The notes beneath the pieces were generated by a model. That model worked only from the letters and a program-made list of their open reading frames with translations. It ran no database searches and was not told the origin of the DNA. The translations under genes and the position numbers were made by a program. Shown here piece by piece: positions 45,125 through 54,558 of a DNA stretch of 64,000 nt (positions are counted from its first letter, which is position 1; each line of letters begins with the position of its first letter). Origin of the DNA: Aeoliella straminimaris (GTDB lineage: Bacteria; Planctomycetota; Planctomycetia; Pirellulales; Lacipirellulaceae); assembly GCF_024054565.1 (NCBI RefSeq), contig NZ_JAMXLR010000091.1, forward strand, positions 62,001 to 126,000, in the 5' to 3' direction.

Positions 45125-46402
45125 ATGATCCGTCATTCTGTAATCGAGCAGACTTCTACCGCAGTTCGCGCTCGTGTCGTGTTCCCTGTGGCGGCGCCTC
45201 CCCTGTTCGATGGCGTGGTGCACATCGAAGCGGGAAAAGTCAAGCAAGTCGGTACCAAGCCGCCTACCGGCGTGCCGCTCACCGATCTGGGCGACGTGGC
45301 GCTGTTCCCTGGCATGGTGAACGCCCACACGCATCTGGACCTGTCCGACCGCAAAAAGCGAATCGGTAAGCCTGGCACGCCGATGTCAGACTGGGTCCGA
45401 ATGGTCGTCAACGAACGCACCACACCCAAGAAGAAGCTCAGCGCCGTGGCCAACGGTGCCATGCACTCCATTCGCCATGGCGTCACCACGCTGGGCGACA
45501 TCGCCACCTACGATCCGCTGGAACTGCCCAGCAACGAGTGTGGTCCACGTTCGCTCAGATTTCACGAAGTGATTGGTTTCTCGCAAGCCCGGGCTCCTTC
45601 GGCCCACTCAGGCTTGGTGAAGAAGCTCAAGCGGTCGAAGGCCGACGGCGCGCCGCTACTCGATGGCATGCCGATGGAAGGCGTCGCCCCTCACGCTCCG
45701 TACACGGTTTCGCCTCCCTTGTTGCGGAACTTGGTGAACACCGCCGCCGAATGGGAAATGCCGGTTGCTTTCCACCTGGCCGAGTCGAAAGAAGAACTCG
45801 ACTTTCTGACGACCGGTGCCGGCGGTTTCCAGGAGATTCTGGAAGAGCGAAGCATGTGGGACCCCTGGGCGGTGCCCCGTGGTTCGGTGCCGCTGGATTA
45901 TCTCCGCATCCTCACCCGCGCCAGCAAGGCCCTGGTGATCCACGGAAACTATCTGGAACGCAAAGAACTGGCCTTCCTGGCTCGTCACCGCGATTCGATG
46001 TCGCTGGTATATTGTCCACGCACTCATAACTACTTCCAGCACGATCCCTATCCGCTGGAAATTGCCCTGTCGCTCGGCGTGCGGGTGGCTCTGGGCACGG
46101 ATAGCCTGGCCTCGAACCCCGACCTCAGCGTGTTGAACGAGATGCGGATCGCGGCCGCTCGCCATCCGCGGGTGCCGGCTGAAGTGATCCTGGAAATGGG
46201 CACCTTGGCCGCGGCTCACGCCATGGGGCTTGGCCACTTGGTGGGTGCAATTTCGTCCGGTCGCTACGCCGACATGACGGCCGTACCCATCCCCGACGGC
46301 GTGCCCGACTCACATGCAGACATCCTGAACGCAGTGTTCAGCGACACGACTCCTCCCTGCCAAACTTGGTTGGGGGGTGAAATAGTCGACACCGACTGCT
46401 AG
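45125..46402 (+). CDS. amidohydrolase, possible aminofutalosine deaminase
   Basis: The 425-aa metal-dependent hydrolase has the amidohydrolase ligands NAHTHLDLSD (HxH), VAPHAPYT, VAFHLAES, VIHGNYL and GTDSLASN (Asp). This places it in the TrzN/MtaD/aminofutalosine-deaminase group of adenosine-type deaminases. Because mqnA and mqnC lie just upstream on the same strand (two genes away), it may deaminate 6-amino-6-deoxyfutalosine in the MqnE-type pathway. The alternative is a deaminase of S-adenosylhomocysteine, methylthioadenosine or guanine. Start ATG 45125 is 28 bp after the preceding stop. Confidence 0.75.
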   Translation: MIRHSVIEQTSTAVRARVVFPVAAPPLFDGVVHIEAGKVKQVGTKPPTGVPLTDLGDVALFPGMVNAHTHLDLSDRKKRIGKPGTPMSDWVRMVVNERTTPKKKLSAVANGAMHSIRHGVTTLGDIATYDPLELPSNECGPRSLRFHEVIGFSQARAPSAHSGLVKKLKRSKADGAPLLDGMPMEGVAPHAPYTVSPPLLRNLVNTAAEWEMPVAFHLAESKEELDFLTTGAGGFQEILEERSMWDPWAVPRGSVPLDYLRILTRASKALVIHGNYLERKELAFLARHRDSMSLVYCPRTHNYFQHDPYPLEIALSLGVRVALGTDSLASNPDLSVLNEMRIAAARHPRVPAEVILEMGTLAAAHAMGLGHLVGAISSGRYADMTAVPIPDGVPDSHADILNAVFSDTTPPCQTWLGGEIVDTDC

Positions 46403-46451
46403 GCGTAGGGCTCGAAGTCCCGGTCGAGGAGTACCCCCTCGAATCTCGTGC

Positions 46452-46485
46452 ACCACCCGGCGTGCCTGCGCGGGCGGTTTATTTG
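46452..46485 (+). terminator. weak intrinsic terminator at the amidohydrolase end
   Basis: ACCACCCG (46452-46459) and CGGGCGGT (46471-46478) pair with one mismatch around an 11-nt loop, followed by TTATTT. It lies between convergent stops and reaches into the last codons of the minus-strand gene. Confidence 0.35.
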
Positions 46486-48149
46486 TCGCGGAACAGCTTG
46501 CCGACCGCTTGCACCACGTCGGTGGGGATCGTGCTGCGAATGGTGAGCTTGGGGCTTTGCGTCGAGACCTCGACCACCACCTTGTTCTGGCATTCCAGTC
46601 TCTTGGGCTTCCAGCCAATCGCGTTCTCGCCGATAACCTGTTCGTAGACTTGATTTTGCCAGTCCTGCAGTGCGGCCGGATCGAGTACGAACGTCCAGCC
46701 TGCCGGGTTCTCAACAGGCTGAAACTCGGTCTGACGGATGTCGCTCAGCAGGCGATCTCGCAGATCGTCGGTCAGATCGCTTACCAGCACGTGCGTCTCG
46801 TCCACCGGTAGCACGTCGGCCACTAGCACACCGTTGCGTCCGTACATCTTGTGCATGGCCTCGCGTACTTCGGGTACGTCCTCTTCGCGAAACGCGCTGG
46901 GCAGGTCGACCGAATAACGTTTGCCCTGGCGATCGGCCACGGTGATGGCTTTGCTTTCGAATACAAAGTCGTTGGTGTGTCGCGAATTGTTGACCAATTC
47001 GTTCCACTCGGTCATGGTATCATCCACGGCGGCCAGAAACTCTTCCGCGTTGGTTACTTCTACCAGCAAGGCGGTGTTGCACATCGATGGCTGGCCCTGC
47101 TGCGGCGTGATGGCCAGCGCCCGTGCACTGTGAATCATATCGCTGGTCCGCAGCAGCGATTTGCGCAGATTGTTGAATTCGCTCGGTGAAAGGTACGAGA
47201 TGCCCACGTCATCCGAGCGGGTCGCAAAGTGTTCGACATACATCTGCACGCCCATTTGCACCCAGGGCGAATTCCACGGTCCTTCCGCAATCGCGAAGTG
47301 CCGCTGTCCTGCAACTTCCGCAGCCGGCAGTGTGAGACGCGTTTCCGCGATGGATTGCGGCTCTTTCGGTATCAGGTGGATAGCCAGCTGCACACTTTGT
47401 TGTTGGTCGACGTCTGCTGACATGACGATCAGGTCACACTTGTCGCACAACTGCACGAGCGGTGCCTTGTACAGCGTGAGGCGCTGTTCCCAGTCGCTCA
47501 AACTGGTCCAGTTCATTTTTCGGTTCGCCAGCGACCTCCGCCTGCTGGCGGTGCGATACGGCGCTTCGGAGCGAGAACCAGCGATCGAACGCAGTTCGGA
47601 CACGCCCTGCGGAGTAATGGCTAGCGTCACCAGGCTATCGCTGCTGGCCTGGTTGGCAATTCTGGTTGCGGTAGCGACGTCGATCCGCCCGAATTGATTC
47701 TTGTCTTTCTGGGGATTCGCGACCAGAGCCCAGCGTCCCCGTTGCGAGGCGACTAGTTCCTCCCCGGCCAGCGTAAGAGGCGTGTACTCCAGGCCAGCAT
47801 CGCCATCGCCGGCCAGCACGAACGACTTGTAGTCGCTCACCGGCAGCAACACGAACGGAGTGTAAGACCTAGAGCCGAGTTGCAATAACCCGACGGCGAC
47901 GTCGCCCCCGACATCCACGCCATCGATGCTGGCAGCAATGTCGCCCACGGCCGGCATATCGACACCGAACGTGGCGGCCAACGGCTGAACCAGTTGGTCG
48001 AGTTGCTCGAGTTGAGAGATCCGCACCGCCACTAACGTGTTGCGTGGCAGGGCATCGTATACCGTCTCCGCCAGGACCGAACCGCAGAGGCACAGCAACA
48101 AGCAGACGACCAACGGCCGGAGGGCAGCAAATTTCCGACGCGCGAGCAT
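46479..48149 (-). CDS. secreted protein of unknown function
   Basis: ATG 48149 has GAAGGA 8 nt upstream and starts a signal peptide (LRPLVVCLLLCLCGSVLA); the extra 19 residues in the longer frame are excluded. The mature protein of about 530 residues mixes alpha and beta without membrane segments (TVYDALPRNTLVAVRISQLE near the start). The pattern recalls planctomycete DUF3352-like exported proteins, but without firm match. Note an Arg-rich stretch (TASRRRSLANRKMN) in the middle. No function can be given. It lies 107 bp downstream of tkt on the same strand. Confidence 0.65.
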   Translation of the reverse strand: MLARRKFAALRPLVVCLLLCLCGSVLAETVYDALPRNTLVAVRISQLEQLDQLVQPLAATFGVDMPAVGDIAASIDGVDVGGDVAVGLLQLGSRSYTPFVLLPVSDYKSFVLAGDGDAGLEYTPLTLAGEELVASQRGRWALVANPQKDKNQFGRIDVATATRIANQASSDSLVTLAITPQGVSELRSIAGSRSEAPYRTASRRRSLANRKMNWTSLSDWEQRLTLYKAPLVQLCDKCDLIVMSADVDQQQSVQLAIHLIPKEPQSIAETRLTLPAAEVAGQRHFAIAEGPWNSPWVQMGVQMYVEHFATRSDDVGISYLSPSEFNNLRKSLLRTSDMIHSARALAITPQQGQPSMCNTALLVEVTNAEEFLAAVDDTMTEWNELVNNSRHTNDFVFESKAITVADRQGKRYSVDLPSAFREEDVPEVREAMHKMYGRNGVLVADVLPVDETHVLVSDLTDDLRDRLLSDIRQTEFQPVENPAGWTFVLDPAALQDWQNQVYEQVIGENAIGWKPKRLECQNKVVVEVSTQSPKLTIRSTIPTDVVQAVGKLFRDK

Positions 48150-48256
48150 AGGTGGAATCCTTCGGGCTGAAGGTGACGGGATAACCGGCTCAGTCAACGG
48201 CGCCACTGGTGGTGCCGCGGTCCGAGCCCCCTTCCATCTTGCGCGATCTTTGTCGA

Positions 48257-50308
48257 TCAGGCCAGCGCGACTTTTACGGCATCTACTAAAGCATCGGTCG
48301 TGATGCCGCGATCTTCGTACACGGCCTGGTATGGGGCCGAGGCGCCGAAATCGTCCATGCCAATGAACTTGCCTGAAATGCCTAAATACCGGTCCCAGCC
48401 CTGTCGGATGCCCGCTTCGATGGCCACCCGCTTGGTGACGGCCGCCGGCAGGACACTTTCGCGGTACGACTCGTCCTGGGCCTCGAACAGTTCCATCGAT
48501 GGCATACTGACCACCCGCACGGCCACGCTGTCGGCGGTGAGCTTCTCGTAGGCCTCGACGGCCAGGGACAACTCGCTGCCGGAAGCCAGCAGAATCACGT
48601 CCGGCTTGCCGCCCTTGGCGTCGGCCAGCACGTAGGCTCCCTTCGCCACGCCCTCGGCCGAGGCGTACTTATCTCGACACAGCGTGGGCAAGTTCTGGCG
48701 GGTGAGCACCAGGGCCACCGGATGCTCGGTTTGCTCGATGGCCGTTTTCCACGACTGGACGCACTCGTTGGCATCGCCCGGCCGCAGGACAATCAGATGC
48801 GGGATCGCCCGGGCGGCGGCCAATTGCTCAACGGGCTGGTGCGTCGGACCATCTTCGCCCACTCCAATCGAATCGTGGGTGAACACGTACACCAGCGGCA
48901 GATGCATGATCGAACTGAGCCGCATCGACGGCCGCAGGTAGTCGCTGAATACGAAAAACGTGGCCACGTAGGCCTTCAAGCCGGCCAGCGCCATGCCGTT
49001 TCCGGCGGCGGCCATGGCGTGTTCGCGAATGCCGAAGTGCAGGTTGCGACCGCCGCGGTTGCCCGCCTCGAAATCCTCTTCGCCTTTGATCAGCGTTAAT
49101 GTCGAAGGAGCCAAGTCGGCAGAGCCCCCCAGCATCCAGGGAATGTTCTTGGCGAGTGCATTTAGTGCTTCGCCGGACGATTTGCGCGTGGCCAGGCCCT
49201 TCGCGTCGGCTTCGAAAACTGGCAGGTCCTTGTCCCAACCCTCGGGCAGCTCGCCGCTCCAAATCTGCTTGAGCTCGGTGGCCAGTTCGCCGTGTTTTTC
49301 GGCATACTGCGCGAACAGCGTTTCCCACTTTTCGTGGGCGTCGCTTCCCCGCTGTCCCATGGTGGCATCGAAATGTTCCTTGACGCCATCGGGCACCAGA
49401 AACTTCTCGTCTTCGGGCCAACCGTAAACCTTCTTGGTGGCGGCGATTTCTTCGTCGCCCAGTGGTGCACCGTGGGCGCCGTGCGTGCCGGCTTTGGTGG
49501 GTGCGCCATAGCCGATTACGCTTTTGACGATGATCATCGTGGGACCATCGGTCGTTTTCTTGAAGCCCTCGATCGCCGAGGCGAGCGCCTTCAGGTCGTT
49601 GGCGTCATCCACCCGACGTACGGTCCAGCCGAGGCCCTCGAACCGGGTGGCAACGTCCTCACTGAAAGCCAGGCTGGTGTCGCCTTCGATCGTGATGTTG
49701 TTGTCGTCGTAAATCCAGCACAGATTGTCGAGCTTCAGGTGCCCGGCCAGCGATGCCGCTTCGCAACACACGCCTTCCATCAGGTCGCCGTCGCTGCACT
49801 GCACATAAATGTTGTAGTCGAATAGATCGAAGCCCGGCTGGTTGTACTTCGAGGCAAGCCACTTCTGGGCCATCGCCATGCCCACGCTGTTGGCACAACC
49901 CTGCCCCAGTGGACCGGTAGTAGTTTCGACGCCAGCGGTGTGTTTCACCTCGGGATGGCCGGGCGTGCGGCTGCCGAACTGGCGAAACTGCTTCAACTGA
50001 TCCAGCGGCAGCGAGGGCTCGTCGACGACCTTGCCAGCGTGGTCGATGTGACGGATGCCTGACAGGTGGATCATCGAATACAGCAGCATCGAGGCATGGC
50101 CACACGACAGCACGTAGCGGTCGCGGTTGGGCCACTGCGGTGCGGCGGGGTCGTACCGCATGTGATTCGCCCACACCTCGTAGGCAATCGGCGCCAGGGC
50201 CATGGGCGTCCCCGGGTGACCGCTATTGGCCGCCTGTACGGCGTCCATGCTCAGGGTGCGGATGGTGTTGATGGCGAGTTGTTCGATGCTTTGCGTAGCA
50301 GTGGACAT
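48257..50308 (-). CDS. tkt: transketolase
   Basis: Thiamine diphosphate enzyme of the non-oxidative pentose phosphate pathway, moving two-carbon units between sugar phosphates. ATG 50308 is used (GTG 50314 also possible); 683 aa. The ThDP-binding region CSDGDLMEGVCCEAASLAGH...WIYDDNNITIEGDT and the active-site His segment (SGHPGTPMALAPIAYEVW) are standard. The pyrimidine-binding domain carries FGIREHAMAAAGNGMALAG and HDSIGVGEDGPTHQPVEQLA. It appears to be a single-gene unit or the first gene before the secreted unknown protein. Confidence 0.97.
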   Translation of the reverse strand: MSTATQSIEQLAINTIRTLSMDAVQAANSGHPGTPMALAPIAYEVWANHMRYDPAAPQWPNRDRYVLSCGHASMLLYSMIHLSGIRHIDHAGKVVDEPSLPLDQLKQFRQFGSRTPGHPEVKHTAGVETTTGPLGQGCANSVGMAMAQKWLASKYNQPGFDLFDYNIYVQCSDGDLMEGVCCEAASLAGHLKLDNLCWIYDDNNITIEGDTSLAFSEDVATRFEGLGWTVRRVDDANDLKALASAIEGFKKTTDGPTMIIVKSVIGYGAPTKAGTHGAHGAPLGDEEIAATKKVYGWPEDEKFLVPDGVKEHFDATMGQRGSDAHEKWETLFAQYAEKHGELATELKQIWSGELPEGWDKDLPVFEADAKGLATRKSSGEALNALAKNIPWMLGGSADLAPSTLTLIKGEEDFEAGNRGGRNLHFGIREHAMAAAGNGMALAGLKAYVATFFVFSDYLRPSMRLSSIMHLPLVYVFTHDSIGVGEDGPTHQPVEQLAAARAIPHLIVLRPGDANECVQSWKTAIEQTEHPVALVLTRQNLPTLCRDKYASAEGVAKGAYVLADAKGGKPDVILLASGSELSLAVEAYEKLTADSVAVRVVSMPSMELFEAQDESYRESVLPAAVTKRVAIEAGIRQGWDRYLGISGKFIGMDDFGASAPYQAVYEDRGITTDALVDAVKVALA

Positions 50309-50620
50309 TGTCACAAGAACGGGGGCTAAGTGATGGCCTGGAAAAGCTTTGCGAGTAGTCTATCGCTACCGCCTGCAGAGTGTCAACGAAGGGCCCACCA
50401 GGTGCGATGTTGGGTTGCTCGTTTGCAATGTCGAGTACCTGAGTCAGCCGGCAAGCCGCGGCGGACCACCTCGCTTGCCAACAACCATCGAGGGCGGCGC
50501 CAGTTAAACGGCCAACTGCGTTGGACGCGTCGAGGGAAGCTGCGGCATCTTCTCGGCAAAGTTGGAATATGGCGTGCGGAAAACCAGACCACTTGGCCAT
50601 TGACGAATGACGATTGTGCG
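50309..50620. other. 312-bp intergenic region, no gene supported
   Basis: Lies between tkt and the Gfo/Idh-like gene, both on the minus strand. Frames crossing it (for example 50330-50755 on plus) are antisense shadows of the Gfo/Idh-like gene. No strong hairpin or repeat was found. It probably carries the tkt promoter. Confidence 0.4.
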
Positions 50621-51637
50621 CTAGCCGCAAGCGATGCGCCGACCTTCCCCGTGGCTTTGCTGCGCGGCGATCACGATGGACATGGCGCGATAAGCGTCTT
50701 CCAGGCTGGCTGTCTTAAGCAGCAAACTGGCCACCTGGCGATGAAAGTGCAGTAGCAGCTGCTCGCCTACAGGGCGTTCCGAATCGAGTGACTCCATGTG
50801 TTGGCCGGCAGAGTCGAACCATACCAGCGACGAAGGCAGATCGACGAAAGCGATGCCGCGTTCGCAAACCACCTGCAGATCAGCCGGTCGACGGAAGGCG
50901 GTAGCCTCGGACCAGGCATTGTGTACATAGCTGCCACAAGCAATTTGTGCCTGCGGCCGGCTTCGGGCATTGTGGGGCTTTTCGAAGTCGAGCACCATCA
51001 GCAGATAATCCTGGGCCGATTCGCCGTTGCCGCTGGGGTGTGTCAGCCCCATCACCGATTGGGGCTCGGTCCCTACCAGGTAGCGGCACCAGTCGACCAT
51101 TTCGACCGTCTGCGACATGTTCACGTCGCTCAGCGTGCCGTTCAGTCCATGGGCACCATTCCCCCGATCGGCAGTGTGGCGATGGTTGCAGAACAGCATC
51201 CGCGGCGGCCCCAGTTTCGTGGCCATCAGTTCCTGCAGACGGAGCGTGGCCGGGGCCAGCCGGCAAGGGAACTCGGCCATGAAGGCGATACCCGCTTCGC
51301 GAACCTGTTCGCGAAGGGTAGCTGCCTCCTGGGCGTTCAGTTCAAGCGAGGCCCCACAGTACACGGCCTTGCCTGCTTCGCAGGCGGCCACGATCGGCAG
51401 CGAGCCAAACCAGCGAGCCGAGAGCAGCAAAACGGCGTCGACGTCCTCGGCAAAGGCAACCTCGCGGAAACTATCGACCGAGCGGGCTTTGAGCTGCATG
51501 GCCAACTGCTGGGCACGGTGCGACACCGGATCGCAAACGGCACGTACTTCGAAGCGGTCGCTCAGCGCCCGCAGCGCAGGCATATGCCGGCTAGCCCAGT
51601 GGTTGCCAAGTCCGATGACACCAAGCCGAAGTTTCAA
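50621..51637 (-). CDS. Gfo/Idh/MocA family protein with altered cofactor motif
   Basis: Starts at TTG 51637 with GAGGA 6 nt upstream. The 338-aa protein opens with the dinucleotide-binding fold (LRLGVIGLGNHWASRHMPAL) and has the two-domain layout of Gfo/Idh/MocA oxidoreductases. The usual E-K-P cofactor/catalytic motif is replaced by CGASLELNAQEAATL, losing the Lys. The substrate domain keeps a His/Asp-rich region (NVNMSQTVEMVDWCRYLVG). It may be inactive, or use another reaction such as a lyase or epimerase. It appears to be transcribed alone. Confidence 0.75.
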   Translation of the reverse strand: MKLRLGVIGLGNHWASRHMPALRALSDRFEVRAVCDPVSHRAQQLAMQLKARSVDSFREVAFAEDVDAVLLLSARWFGSLPIVAACEAGKAVYCGASLELNAQEAATLREQVREAGIAFMAEFPCRLAPATLRLQELMATKLGPPRMLFCNHRHTADRGNGAHGLNGTLSDVNMSQTVEMVDWCRYLVGTEPQSVMGLTHPSGNGESAQDYLLMVLDFEKPHNARSRPQAQIACGSYVHNAWSEATAFRRPADLQVVCERGIAFVDLPSSLVWFDSAGQHMESLDSERPVGEQLLLHFHRQVASLLLKTASLEDAYRAMSIVIAAQQSHGEGRRIACG

Positions 51638-51777
51638 CGCCTATCCTCACGTTGTGTGATAAGAAAAACCATCAGCTACCGAGTACACGTTCCCTTCGGT
51701 AGTCCTGAAAGTATACTCCACCAGCCAACCGTTTAGAATCGGATAACCGAATCTCGGCATGGGAGAACTGCCAGCGG

Positions 51778-53064
51778 CTATTGCCCACCATCTAGCAGCG
51801 ATTTCACCTCGTCGCTCTCCAGCTCCTGCTGAGCCTTGGTGAGGTTCGGGTTGGCTGGCCCCAGCTTTCCACGTCCTTTACCGCCCGCAATGCGGCTTTC
51901 GACATCCTGCCTGATTTCGTCCGACTCGAATTCCCAAAACCGGGCGAGAATCTCCGGCGGCAGGGGCTTCAGCGAGCGAACGATCCGCATTCCCACCCCG
52001 GTCGTGGGGTAGTCGGTGTACCACCATGGACTGAGCGGCGAGTTGGGATCGCCCGCTTTCCACATCGAATCGTCGGAATAAAAGCGGGAGGTCACGCGAC
52101 AATCTTCGGCCGTCGAGTCGTAGAAGCCGCCGCGACACACGCGTGCTTCGTTGGAGGTGGCCCAATTCACGGCCTGCTGCCATGACAGGACATCCGCCTC
52201 GGGGCGCTCGAGGTCCTCGTCGTACTCATCGATCACCAACTCGGCGACGTTGCCCAGCATGTCGTGCAGTCCCCAGGCGTTCGCCTTCAACTGGCCGACT
52301 TCGTGTGTGGTCCAGTCGGAACTGTCGTCGTACCAGGCGTACTCGTCGAGGTTGTCGGCCGTCACCCCTTCAGGGTAGGCACCGGTCGAACCGGCCCGGG
52401 CGGCGTACTCCCACTCGGCTTCGGTCGGCAGGCGATATTGCATTCCGGTGGTCTTGCCCAGCCACTTGGTGAATTGCTTGGCGGCGTAGGGGGTCATCGT
52501 GGCGGCTGGCAACTTGGGATCTTCGCCAAACTCGTAGGTGGTCCCCGGATCGTACAGCGGCGTAGGCGCCGTGACTCCGTCGACGTAGGTCACCTCCTGC
52601 TCGATGGCCTCGGCGATGGCTGGCGAGTTCTCGACCGCCTTCTTCACAGCCGCAGCTTCGGCGGCGTTGGTGCTGCTCAAACGGTTCTTGATCGACTGCA
52701 ACTTCACGAAATCGTCGTTCAGCTTCATGTACGGCCAATACGCTTCCCAGGTCAGCTCATGCTTGGCGATCCAGAACGGTGGCAGTTCCACCTGCACGGC
52801 GTCCAGCTCGAGCTCGCCACGCTCATCGTCTTCGGTCGAACTGCCAAACGTGAACACGCCACCGGGCACCGGCACCATTTCGATCTGCACGTCCGTGCCG
52901 GGCAGCGTTTCGGTATAGGGAACCATGTAGCCCTGCTCGCATTCGACCGCGGGCCCTTCCGCAGGCATCTCGCTCACCACGCCACGCGGAAGTGTCGAAT
53001 CCACGGCGTGCACTGGCGCGGCGATGAGTACGAACGATGCGAGTAGGCACATTAACAGACGCAT
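51778..53064 (-). CDS. secreted SUMF1/formylglycine-generating-like protein
   Basis: Start ATG 53064 has GAGG 6 nt upstream and a signal peptide (MRLLMCLLASFVLIAAPVHA). The 428-aa product has the FGE-sulfatase domain: EMVPVPGGVFTFGSS, PFWIAKHELTWEAYWPYM, RLPTEAEWEYAARAG, NAWGLHDMLGNVAELVID and RVCRGGFYDSTAEDCRVTSR. In true FGE two cysteines near this last motif activate sulfatases; here the first is Ser (GGFYDS) and only the second remains (EDC). A third Cys lies just before the GG. It may act in another SUMF1-type role rather than making formylglycine. The C-terminal tail is Lys/Gly-rich. Confidence 0.8.
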   Translation of the reverse strand: MRLLMCLLASFVLIAAPVHAVDSTLPRGVVSEMPAEGPAVECEQGYMVPYTETLPGTDVQIEMVPVPGGVFTFGSSTEDDERGELELDAVQVELPPFWIAKHELTWEAYWPYMKLNDDFVKLQSIKNRLSSTNAAEAAAVKKAVENSPAIAEAIEQEVTYVDGVTAPTPLYDPGTTYEFGEDPKLPAATMTPYAAKQFTKWLGKTTGMQYRLPTEAEWEYAARAGSTGAYPEGVTADNLDEYAWYDDSSDWTTHEVGQLKANAWGLHDMLGNVAELVIDEYDEDLERPEADVLSWQQAVNWATSNEARVCRGGFYDSTAEDCRVTSRFYSDDSMWKAGDPNSPLSPWWYTDYPTTGVGMRIVRSLKPLPPEILARFWEFESDEIRQDVESRIAGGKGRGKLGPANPNLTKAQQELESDEVKSLLDGGQ

Positions 53065-53158
53065 TACGAACCTCAGATTGGGAGGGGGTATAGGCGAGGC
53101 TAAAAGTAAGGAAGGCAGACGCGTGATTCGCGCTTTACCGGGGGCCGTTTATTATCGT

Positions 53159-53788
53159 TCAGCCACGCGGCGACGTAAACACCTGCGCAGCGGTCAGCAA
53201 TTGCTGCACCCGCTCCATCGGCAGGCCCACGACGTTCGATTCGCTGCCTTCTTCGATATGAATCCATCCTAATCGATCCTGATAACCAAAAGCTCCGGCT
53301 TTGCCCTCCCAGCCTCCCGTTTCCAGATAGTCTTCGATGCCTGCATCTTCGATGGCGTCCATTTTCAAGGTCGTCACCACCACTTCGACGATCGGGGCGG
53401 CCGCCCCACCGGTCGCGGGCAAATGCCACAGACACAGGCCCGTGAGCACCCGATGCTGCCGGCCCCGCATCAATTGCAGCATTCGTCGGGCGTGCTCCTC
53501 GTCGGCAGGCTTGCCGAGGATCTGCCCCTGACACTCGGCCACGGTGTCGGCGGCCAACAGCACGATTTCGGTTTCTCGCTCGCCAGCCAGCAGCTTTTGA
53601 GCCACGTCCGTTCCCTTACGCAGGGCATATTCGCGTACCAACTCCACCGGCCCACAGGAACTGCACACCCCCGATTCGGCGTTGGGGTCGGGGGCCACGA
53701 TGCGAAAGGCGTAGCCCGCGTCGCGTAGTAGCTCCTGTCTTCGGGGCGATGTGCTCGCCAGTACCAGTTCGGGGCTTGGTGTAGTCAT
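53159..53788 (-). CDS. maf: Maf-family nucleotide pyrophosphatase
   Basis: ATG 53788 (MTTPSPELVLASTSPRRQEL) gives the normal Maf N-terminus; the frame upstream to 53998 is shadow of the divergent pseudouridine synthase gene. The 209-aa protein has LASTSPRR, LLAADTVAECQGQILGKPAD with the catalytic Asp, and the C-terminal GYQDRLGWIHIEEGSESNVV. Maf proteins hydrolyse non-canonical or modified nucleotides such as dTTP/UTP/pseudo-UTP and are linked to septum formation. It is divergent from rluA with 61 bp between starts, a shared promoter region. Confidence 0.92.
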   Translation of the reverse strand: MTTPSPELVLASTSPRRQELLRDAGYAFRIVAPDPNAESGVCSSCGPVELVREYALRKGTDVAQKLLAGERETEIVLLAADTVAECQGQILGKPADEEHARRMLQLMRGRQHRVLTGLCLWHLPATGGAAAPIVEVVVTTLKMDAIEDAGIEDYLETGGWEGKAGAFGYQDRLGWIHIEEGSESNVVGLPMERVQQLLTAAQVFTSPRG

Positions 53789-53849
53789 AGGGTCCAGGTC
53801 ACAATTGCAAGAAGGTTCCGGTCGACGACTCAACCAGTGTAGTGAATAA

Positions 53850-54521
53850 ATGGCGTTTGATGTCTTGTACGAGGATAACCACCTACTGGTGGTCGATAAA
53901 CCGGCTGGAATTCCCACCATGGGTGTCCGAGACGACCGGCCCACCATGCTGTCGCTGGCCAAAGAGTACATCCGCACCAAGTACAACAAGCCCGGCAATG
54001 TCTATCTGGGCATCGTCAGCCGACTCGACGCTCCTGTGACCGGTGTGTTGCTGATCGCCCGAACTTCGAAGGCGGCCCGTCGTTTGACCGACGCATTCCG
54101 TAGCCGCACGGTCGAAAAGTGTTACCTGGCCCTGGTGGAAGGGCATCTGGCAGAGCCTAGCGGACGGCTGGAGCACTACCTGCGCAAGGACGAACGACAC
54201 CGCCGCATGCACACCACCACGGCTGCCGCGCCGGATGCCCAGCGCGCCGTGCTGCGCTACGAAGTGGTGAGTGCGCAGGCGGACACTTCGCTGGTGCAGG
54301 TGAAACTGGAAACCGGACGCAAACACCAGATCCGCGTGCAACTGGCTAAGCTGGGGCACGCCATCGTGGGCGATCGCAAGTACGGATCCATGCGCCCGTT
54401 CGCCCAGGGCATTGCCCTGCACAGCCACCGTTTGCTGCTGGAACACCCGGTGCAGAAGTCGCCGGTGGAGGTGGTCGCGCCACTGCCAAAGTACTGGCCT
54501 CGGGGGGTGCTGCCCCGATAG
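53850..54521 (+). CDS. RluA-family pseudouridine synthase
   Basis: The 223-aa enzyme isomerises uridine to pseudouridine in rRNA or tRNA. It begins directly in the catalytic domain (FDVLYEDNHLLVVDKPAGIP) and has no S4 domain, so it is a short RluA-type member. The catalytic Asp is D60 in SRLDAPVTGVLLIART; the usual HRLD-x-x-TSG has become SRLDAPVTG. Further motifs are EKCYLALVEGHL and LETGRKHQIRVQLAKLGHAI. A Maf gene is divergent; Maf and pseudouridine synthases may be linked through pseudo-UTP housekeeping, but adjacency alone does not prove it. Confidence 0.92.
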   Translation: MAFDVLYEDNHLLVVDKPAGIPTMGVRDDRPTMLSLAKEYIRTKYNKPGNVYLGIVSRLDAPVTGVLLIARTSKAARRLTDAFRSRTVEKCYLALVEGHLAEPSGRLEHYLRKDERHRRMHTTTAAAPDAQRAVLRYEVVSAQADTSLVQVKLETGRKHQIRVQLAKLGHAIVGDRKYGSMRPFAQGIALHSHRLLLEHPVQKSPVEVVAPLPKYWPRGVLPR

Positions 54522-54558
54522 AAGGGCTTCGGGTAATCCTAGGAAGGGTGTAAGTGCC

